Assembly (NCBI GenBank): GCA_963978905.1
Contig: OZ022257.1
Span: 20,169,664 to 20,233,663, forward strand
Source: Trichostrongylus colubriformis
Taxonomy: Eukaryota; Nematoda; Chromadorea; Rhabditida; Trichostrongylidae
Direction of reading: 5' to 3'
DNA length: 64,000 bases
Shown: positions 56,986-64,000 of the stretch, one piece after another
How the letters are laid out: each line of letters opens with the position of its first letter
How positions within the stretch are numbered: the first letter of the stretch is position 1
Translations under genes and position numbers: made by a program
Notes under the pieces: generated by a model
Database searches by the model: none
What the model was told of the DNA's origin: nothing
Seen by the model: only the letters and a program-made list of their open reading frames with translations

Positions 56986-57427
56986 GCAAAATTGCATCAC
57001 TTCGCCGTGAGCAGCGCGCAGTAATGTGCCCTGGTCATTTTTCGGGGAGTTTTCAGGAGGGTCGACAGAATTGGATTCGATCGCATCGATCGGTAGCGAT
57101 TTATCGTCTCACTAAGCATCTACACGTTGGTGGTAGATCTTTTGGCAGACCGCTTTTTATCATATTTCCGAACATACCCCATTATTCAGAATTTCAGATG
57201 ATCTGGCGACCGATGCTTTTTTTCGCACGTGGTAACACAAACAAAATGATCCTCTGATTTTGCAGCAATTACAAATCTAGATCGCATCTCGATCGTTCAT
57301 CTATAACAATATCAAAAGACAAATGTCATTGTTCTGAGGGCTGCAGCTCAGCGATCCATACACTGCTTGAGTGATATCAGAACAGAACAAATTGCTCACA
57401 CAGTGCCACTGACTGAGTATCAGGCAC
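56986..57427. other. Unassigned sequence
   Basis: Contains a CAGATGATCTGGCGACCGATG segment near 57196 related to words at 39315 and 60420. No gene recognised. Confidence 0.4.
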
Positions 57428-58303
57428 TTTGAAGGCAGCGTTAAGGGAAATTCGAATGTTTCATTCTTTCCAGTCTTTGATACTGACTGGTGGACGCGCT
57501 CCGTGTTCACCGCAAAAGCTGATACGTCAAGCACCACGTTATTTCGATCAATACGGCTCTGATACGATACGATAAGTATCATGCTGCACCATGCTCATCA
57601 CTCTACACCTCAGTCATTCCTCGGCAAAGAGGACTTTGGGAGCCGGGCTGGGTTCATCGGCGTCAGGTGTTATCCGTTACGCCGTCACTACAGGTCGGGG
57701 GCGCGCTTTTCGACTGTGATTTCGCCATAAATAAGCTTCTCAGGTCCATAGTTTCCGTGTGAGTGACTTCTTCTAGAGATTTTCCATTAAAGCACACCTC
57801 GAGAAATCACATTAGTGGCATACTTTCTCGGGGCAAGTAGGTCCTTAGATAACTGCTCAGGCTGCACCTTTGCTACATAGTGCATCCTCGCGGCGATGGG
57901 CGCGCTCTACCCCAACCGAGCGGCACCCACAGAACCGAATCACACTAGGCCATAGACGAACGAATTCCCAACGTAGCTCTCACGTGGAGAAGAGAACTTA
58001 CGAGAAGACAAGATAAGGCAGCGATTTCAACGTTTCATAGTGGAGGCAGCTTCATTAGGGAAGAATAGGCAAATATCGCAGCATTTCGGGCGATATCATC
58101 GAGCAAAACTCATTTCTAATCTCTAATACTTTTACGAGGACTGAGGGCAGCGAGGTTTATTTTTGGTGGTTGTGAGGGTTTTTATTCATTTTTCTTCACT
58201 GGTGGTTAAACCAGGGCCTCTACTTCCTGTAATACGCGCGATATCTCTCACAATTTATCGCGAGGTGTGTCTTTGACCATATTATCCCTAATGCTGTCTT
58301 TAT
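57428..58303 (+). mobile_element. MITE family R2, copy 4, interrupted
   Basis: Starts TTTGAAGGCAGCGTTAAGGG and ends TATCCCTAATGCTGTCTTTA. Relative to copy 3 it carries about 475 extra bases at 57797-58272, which have their own inverted ends. Without them the element would be about 400 bp. Confidence 0.7.
57797..58272. mobile_element. TIR element nested in R2 copy 4
   Basis: Inverted ends ACACCTCGAGA and ACACCTCGCGA mark about 475 bp that split the R2 copy between GATTTTCCATTAAAGC and TATCCCTAATGCTG. No transposase. Target duplication unresolved. Confidence 0.55.
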
Positions 58304-58359
58304 TAGTGGTCGTATCGTAGTTGTAAGTGATGTATGGGATTTCATTCAATCAAGTGGCT

Positions 58360-58720
58360 GATGGTTCTTAGCAGCCCTTACCACCTGCTATTAGGATTGA
58401 CCAGTCGCCATTAAAGTCCCCGTCCCACCCCGCAAAACATCTATGAGTGTCAACGTCCAGACGAAAAGCGAAATGGATTTGGCAGTTTTGCCTTGTGACA
58501 CGCATTATGGAATCTTATCAACCTTTGTTAAGGTGGACCGATTATCATTGATGAATCCGTCCCATCCCGCCTTATACCTATGAGTGTCAACGCTCCAGGC
58601 TTACCGCGGAAAGCGAAACTACTTCCGTAACATTCGCCTTTTGAGGCTCTTTATCAGCCCTTATCAGCTGCTATCACTTTCCATCCAACACCGAGAGGTT
58701 TCCCGTCTCACCACTTACAT
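58360..58720 (-). repeat. Satellite monomers, inverse orientation
   Basis: Two to three units related to the array at 63150-64000 but reversed: CACCCCGCAAAACATCTATGAG, GTGTCAACG, GCGAAATGGAT, AATCTTATCAACC recur at 58425-58520 and 58560-58670. Confidence 0.7.
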
Positions 58721-58724
58721 TACT

Positions 58725-58830
58725 TATAGAATTCAGGATTCGATCATTGCTGTGACCCGAGATATGAATTTCGTGACAGACAGAGGGCACACAGACAGGA
58801 TCCACACACATATACTAAGCGAATATAAAT
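58725..58830 (-). repeat. Microsatellite-host element, short copy
   Basis: Inverse arrangement of the flanks of the long microsatellite: a GACCCGAGATATGAATTTCGTG part, a short CACACAGACAGG-type tract, and ACTAAGCGAATATA. It carries only about 30 bp of repeat. Confidence 0.6.
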
Positions 58831-60780
58831 AGTAGGATGACACATGTAACGTAACTGTGAAAAGAAGCAGCGCAGAACCATAGGAGGGGGAAGATTTTCC
58901 AAAGAGAGGAACCAAATAACGATGACAAGGTTGGAGACCCCAATCCTAAGGAGAAACCGACCTGGAAAAGACAAGTGGCAAAAGATGGCGGAGGAAACCA
59001 CAGTCCTTCAATAGCATCGAAACGAGTGTATTAAAAATAGGGATAGAAAGTGAGAAAGGGACAGAAAACAAAGGAAAAAGAGAAAGATCGAGCCAATATT
59101 GCTATTACAATATCTCCAATCAAAGGGTATTCACTCCTTTTCCACCCATGGCACACTTCCACTAACCCTACCAATTTCACAACCTACTTGTACACGAAAA
59201 TAAGATACACTCTTATCTCGCTGTTTAGAGGGTGTTCCATTCAACACTGACACTGTGGTGTGGGATGCTGCCCGACATTTGAGGTTGGTGGTCCACTTAT
59301 GCATCCGCATTGAAAAACCTTCAAAAAGGATTCTGGAGCATACATATTACATTTAGATTTTGGTTGACATTCAATATCGTTCCCAGTGATCTGAAGCAGA
59401 AGTCAAAGATGACATCATCGCAACCAGAACCGTCTCAAAGTCAGCAATATCGCATTCCACTGAGGTAGGAAATGAAAATTAAGATTTTCGTATACTTCTT
59501 CTTTTTAGACGTTGAATTTCATTCATATTCGGAGTACTAAGTCGATGACACTAAGTCGATCATACTTCTAAGCTATAGGTAGAGTATAGGTAGAGTTCAG
59601 AGTTGGCGATCGGGAACAAACAATCGTTACGCATCTTTTTCTCTGCCTGATCGTTGAATTGCATGATTTACGATCTCTGAGCAATGCCTTGAGCTTGCAG
59701 TGTGCTACTATATACCAGTCGAGCTATCGCGCAGTACTGCGCGAATAACAGTAGAATCATGGTGCTAACGCAATGGGGGGGGGGGGGGGGAGCATGCCAC
59801 TATGGACCCTATTTTTCCTAAACCCAGAAGTGAATAGAAACATCTTTCTCCCTCTGCTGAGGATCAGGCTAAAATACGCGCTGAAGTGCACAGATGGGTC
59901 CTCTAAGTATCCCTGAGAGAATGCTCAGTTGTGCAACTAGTTATAGGGTGCCCCCTCCCCACCCCCCCCCCCTCACTCATATCGATAGCAGCGAATTATG
60001 TCATGTGAAAATGATCCATACTGGTCAAAAAATGTAAAAAGGGTTTATCACATGATACCACACTGTGATAAGCACAATACTAAGCACTAGCTCAGTTAAT
60101 TCTCAACAAACAGCGGTGCTATGGCAATAAGGTTGTGGCATCTTATAAAAAGCTGCACATCTAAACATCTTGGAGGGATCTCTTAGGAGTCAATCTGCAC
60201 ACTCAGACGCATATTTTTACCTAAGCCTCAGTGGAGGAAAGAGGAGCTCCTTCTCCTTCTAGACTTAGGTAAAAATAACGTCCATAATGGGATCCCTCCC
60301 CCTCATTACCCTCAATGCGATAGCACCTAAACCCCTATCACTATTGGGAATGTCATGCGATAATTCGGTCGTTCATCTTTACATATATCTTCCCTATAGA
60401 CGGCACTTTGCGGAAGTCTAGATGACGTAGTAATCGATAGCCTTTGTTACAACTAATATCGACTATCTGAATTTCTAAAGGGTGGTACATGTTCAATGAG
60501 GATGAGCATCGCCGTAACTGGCAAACAGATCTACCACCCTCCTATTATATTAATCACTCACTTTGTTATGTTTCTTAGTCGTATGTGAGTGGTTATGAAT
60601 GGGAATGATAGGGGAAATGTGGAAGGAAACAGTAGTTGCTTGACTATCAATCAGCATGTATTGTAGTGCATGTAGAGAAGGACTTATCGCGTAATTACTA
60701 GGAGGAAAATGAACATGTGGTTTGAAGTGTACTGTTACGTAGCAATACTGGAAGATAACGCAAAGGTCTATTCTACTATA
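58831..60780. other. Unassigned sequence with homopolymer runs
   Basis: A perfect palindrome GCGCAGTACTGCGC at 59730-59743, a 17-G run at 59774-59790 and a C run near 59963-59972. No gene recognised. TACCTAAGTC-type words at 60220 and 60265 form a 50-bp inverted repeat around a purine-rich centre (ATTTTTACCTAAG against its inverse). Confidence 0.4.
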
Positions 60781-60784
60781 CACA

Positions 60785-61180
60785 ATCGGCTAAGTGTGTC
60801 TGTTGGTGTGTGTGAATGTGTGAGTGTGTTTGACCGGAAATTCATATCTCGCGTCGCAGCAAAGATGGGATCCTGAATTTCAGAAATAGGGGTGGTAAGG
60901 GAATCTCAGCGGTGGTGGACCGAAAGTGATAGCAGCTGACAATTGCTAAAAAGGAGCCTCGAAAGGCCAACGTCGCCAAATTCGTTTCACTTTTCCGGTC
61001 GATCCTAGACTGCCATCATTCATAGGTGTTTTGAGGAGTGGACGGGCACACTGATGGGTGATCAATACTGATAACGGTTAGTAACATTCGCTAAGAAGCG
61101 TCAGCATGCGAATGTCGTTAAATCCGTTTCGCTCTTCTGGCTAACCTTGGAGTGTTCACACTCACAGTATTACGGGGTAC
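60785..61180 (+). repeat. Microsatellite-host element and satellite monomers
   Basis: GGCTAAGTGTGTC, a short TGTGTG tract, then CGGAAATTCATATCTCGCGTCG, followed from 60900 by two units of the 145-bp satellite (CGTCGCCAAATTCGTTTC, ATTCATAGGTGTTTTG). The same order of parts recurs at 61890-64000. Confidence 0.7.
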
Positions 61181-61259
61181 GGGGACCTTGACGGTGACTT
61201 TTCGAAACTGAAAACAGCTTACAGGGGCTAATAAGAGCCATTGGGAAGTGGAGAAGGGA

Positions 61260-61850
61260 TGAAATTCGGTACACCGCTTACTACTACTTTACGACTGCTA
61301 TGGTAAATGCGTCCGATGCTCATCACCATTGGGTGATCATAGTTTATTTATGTTCTGATATCCGTCGCCGATATGTCGACCGCTAAATTGCCTAGCGATC
61401 CAAATAATGGTGCATGTCTTTTGATACTGCGATCTACACGGATGATCAAGACACGATCTAGATTTGTGATAGCAAAGCAAGTGATTCATCCTCTCATGCG
61501 GTACCAGCAACATACTGGGTATCGACCCCTAGACCATGTAAAACTCCAAGTAGTGGTTCATATTTACAAAAACGATAAACATCAATAACTGGCATATGGA
61601 TGTACGTGTACAGTGTGTAGAAAGTAGATGCTCAGAAAATAGACAAATTGCTACCGATTGATGCTGTTGAATCCAAAACTGTCGATCCCCAGACTATAAA
61701 CTCCCAATAGTGACCACTTCAGCCTAAGGGTTATGTTATTAGTGGATCTACCGATATCATTCCTGAACATTAATCGTCGATATTGTTGTAACAAAGGGTA
61801 TCGACCGCTGAATCATCTGGACCTCCAAAAATGATGACTTTCTTCAGCTA
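61260..61850. repeat. Degenerate tandem array, period about 120-160 bp
   Basis: A core of TATCGACCGCTGAATCATCTG type recurs at about 61374, 61520, 61681 and 61802 (TGTCGACCGCTAAATTG, TATCGACCCCTAGACC, TGTCGATCCCCAGACT), each followed by a CCAAATAATGG- or CCAAGTAGTGG-like word. Distinct in sequence from the next array. Confidence 0.6.
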
Positions 61851-61904
61851 TGATATCTTCGATATCATTAATATTTATACCTATCCTGCTCTATATAATT
61901 CGCT

Positions 61905-63098
61905 TAGTGCGTGTGTGTCTATGTGTGTGTCTGTGTGTGTCTGTGTGTGTTTCTGTGTGTGTCTGTGTGTCTGTGTCCGTGTGCCTGTGTGTCTGTGTGT
62001 CTGTGTCTGTGTGTCTGTGTCTGTGTGTCTGTGTTTCTGTGTGTGTCTGTGTGTCTGCGTGTGTGTGTCTGTGTCTGCGTGTGTGTGTGTCTGTGTCTGC
62101 GTGTGTGTGTCTGCGTGTGTGTGTGTCTGTGTCTGCGTGTGTGTGTCTGTGTGTCTGTGTGTCTGTGTCTGTGTGCCTGTGTGTCTGTGTGTCTGTGTGT
62201 CTGTGTGCCTGTGTGTCTGTGTCTGTGTGTCTGTATGTCTGCGTGTGTGTGTCTGCGTGTGTCTGTGTCAGCGTCTACGTGTGTGTCTCTGTGCGTATCT
62301 GTGTGTGTGTCTCTGTGTGTGTCTGTGTGTGTCTGTGTTTCTTGTGTGTGTGTCTTTGTGTGTGTCTGTGTTTCTGTGTGTGTGTCCGTGTGTGTGTGTC
62401 TGTGTGTCTGTGTGTCTGCGTGTGTGTGTCTGCGTGTGTGTGTCTGTGTGTCTGCGTGTCTGTGTCTGTGTGCCTGTGTGTCTGTGTGTCTGTGTGTCTG
62501 TGTGCCTGTGTGTCTGTGTCTGTGTGTCTGTATGTCTGCGTGTGTGTGTCTGCGTGTGTCTGTGTCAGCGTCTACGTGTGTGTCTCTGTGCGTATCTGTG
62601 TGTGTGTCTCTGTGTGTGTCTGTGTATGTGTCTGCGTGTGTGTGTCTGCGTGTGTGTTTGTGTCTGCGTGTGTGTGCGTGTGTTTGTATTTGTGTGTGTC
62701 TGTGTTTCTGTGTATGTGTGTGTCTGTGTTTCTTGTGTGTGTGTCTTTGTGTGTGTCTGTGTTTCTGTGTGTGTGTCTGTGTGTCTGCGTGTGTGTGTCT
62801 GTGTGTCTGTGTCTGTGTGTCTGTGTCTGTGTCTGTGTGTCTGTGTCTGTGTGTCTGTGTTTCTGTGTCTGTGTGTGTCTGTGTTTCTTGTGTGTGTGTC
62901 TTTGTGTGTGTCTGTAGTTCTGTGTGTGTGTCTGTGTGTGTGTGTCTGTGTGTCTGTGTGTCTGCGTGTGTGTGTCTGTGTGTGTGTCTGCGTGTGTGTG
63001 TCTGCGTGTGTGTTTGTGTCTGCGTGTGTGTGCGTGTGTGTTTGTATTTGTGTGTGTATATGTGTATGTGTATGTGTATGTGTGTATGTGTATGTGTA

Positions 63099-63133
<35 letters not shown>

Positions 63134-63150
63134 GTGAGTGTGTGTGTGTC
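61905..63150 (+). repeat. TGTGTC microsatellite/minisatellite, 1.2 kb
   Basis: Almost wholly TGTGTC, TGTGTG and CTGCGTG units. It has higher-order structure: a segment of about 165 bp with the rare words CAGCGTCTACG and GCGTATC occurs at about 62168-62330 and again at 62463-62630, and a TTTCTTGTGTGTGTGTCTTTG block occurs three times (62337, 62729, 62884). The last 90 bp switch to TGTATG. Absence of stops makes all three plus frames open for hundreds of codons; these are not genes. Confidence 0.95.
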
Positions 63151-64000
63151 ACGAAATTCATATCTCGCGTCGCAACAAAGCTGGGACGCTGAATTTTACA
63201 AATGATAGAGGGGGTGGTAAGGGGACCCAGGCGGTGGTGGACCGAAAGTGATAGCAGCTGATACGTGCTGATAAGGAGCCTCAAGAGGCGAATGTCACCA
63301 AACTCGTTTTGCCTTTCGCATTGATCCTGGAGCGCTGACACTCATAGGTGTTTTGCGGGATTGGACGGGAACATTAATAATGAGTGCCAACTTTATAACG
63401 GTTGTTAAGATAGGATAAGGAGCTGAAAAGGCTGGAGTCGTCGAATCCTTTCGCTTTTCGCATTGGTCCCGGAGCGTTCATATTCACAGATGTTTTGTGG
63501 AGTGGGACGGGGACATTGATGATGGCTGATCCAAACTGAAAATGGTTGATAAGATTCGATTAAAAGCGTGAAGTGGCAAATGTCGTCAGGACCGTTCCGT
63601 CTTACGTGTTGATCCTATAGTGCTGACACCCATAGGTATTTTGCGAGGATGATTCAACTTTTAAACGGTTGATAAGATTTGATTAAGAGCGTGAAATGGC
63701 AAATGTCGTCAGGTCCGTTTCGTCTCTCGCGTTGATCCTAGAGCACTGACGCTCATAGGTATTTTGCGGAATAAGGCGAGAAAACCACTGGTGGATGATC
63801 CAAGTTGATAACGGTTGATAAGATTCGATAAGGAGCGTCGGAAGGCAAAAGTCGACAAGTCAGTTTCGTCTTTTGCGTTGACCCTAGAGCGCTGACATTC
63901 ATAGGTGTTTAGAAGGGTGTAACGGGAACAATAATCGTGGGTGATCCAAACTTGATACCGGTAGTTAAGACCCGATAAGGAGCGTTGGAAGGCAAATGTC
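63151..64000 (+). repeat. Satellite array, period about 145 bp, running off the window
   Basis: The word GATAAGGAGC or GATTAAGAGCGTG recurs at about 63273, 63417, 63556, 63681, 63827 and 63973. Each unit holds GGCAAATGTCGTC, CCGTTTCGTC, GTTGATCCTAGAGC, CTCATAGGTGTTTTG and CAACTTGATAACGG in that order. Units differ by a few to 20 bases. The array continues past the edge. Confidence 0.85.

Noticed and set aside
61831..63192. Cys/Val-rich open frames of 350-450 codons on the plus strand and a 258-codon Thr/His frame on the minus strand
   Set aside because: They come from the TGTGTC repeat, which has no stop codons in any frame. There is no independent coding signal.

Overview
The window looks like nuclear DNA of a clade V (strongylid or hookworm-like) parasitic nematode. 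The evidence is one conserved gene with short exons and nematode TTTCAG-type acceptors, whose product matches the fused ACBP plus enoyl-CoA isomerase protein of Caenorhabditis (ech-4), and a dense, mostly dead transposon load of the kinds common in such genomes: BEL/Pao, DIRS-like, RTE, Penelope-like, mariner, Tc1/maT-like, pogo-like, and many palindromic non-autonomous elements. Nothing here is bacterial: there are no operons, ribosome binding sites or CRISPR arrays.

Layout. 1.1-4.6 kb: decayed retroelement with a DIRS/PAT-type reverse transcriptase and RNase H followed by a BEL/Pao-type zinc-binding/integrase/DUF5641 region, split by a solo LTR. 5.5-6.5 kb: separate BEL/Pao-like Gag fragment with a CCHC knuckle. 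8.2-12.1 kb: inverted repeat family, two TIR elements and a TA-flanked MITE. 12.4-13.4 kb: tRNA-Gly(GCC) inside a 234-bp foldback, next to a minus-strand BEL RNase H remnant. 13.6-23.3 kb: a large inverted duplication (arms about 2.6 kb) whose right arm carries a mariner and a pogo-like insertion and whose spacer holds another pogo-like element, a foldback and a hairpin MITE. 23.5-34 kb: mostly unassigned, with a decayed minus-strand coding-looking patch, a signal-peptide exon, a GH25-lysozyme-like exon fragment and a foldback element. 34.2-35.4 kb: Tc1/maT-like transposon with intact ends. 36.3-43.7 kb: MITEs, an RTE LINE remnant, and a Penelope-like endonuclease fragment flanked by inverted repeats and a 12-bp target duplication. 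43.7-49.8 kb: tandem duplication, orphan exons, satellite monomers and a dead mariner. 49.9-50.2 kb: possible secreted-protein exon. 52.65-55.11 kb: the one well supported gene. 55.6-58.3 kb: second Penelope remnant, foldback, perfect hairpin MITE and a nested MITE. 58.3-64 kb: satellite-rich end with a 1.2-kb TGTGTC microsatellite between two arrays of about 145-bp period, the last running off the window.

Only the ACBP/isomerase gene (fatty acid beta-oxidation of unsaturated acyl-CoAs) and perhaps the tRNA look functional. The rest is best read as layers of insertions, several of which can be ordered in time because one element interrupts another at a recognisable empty site.
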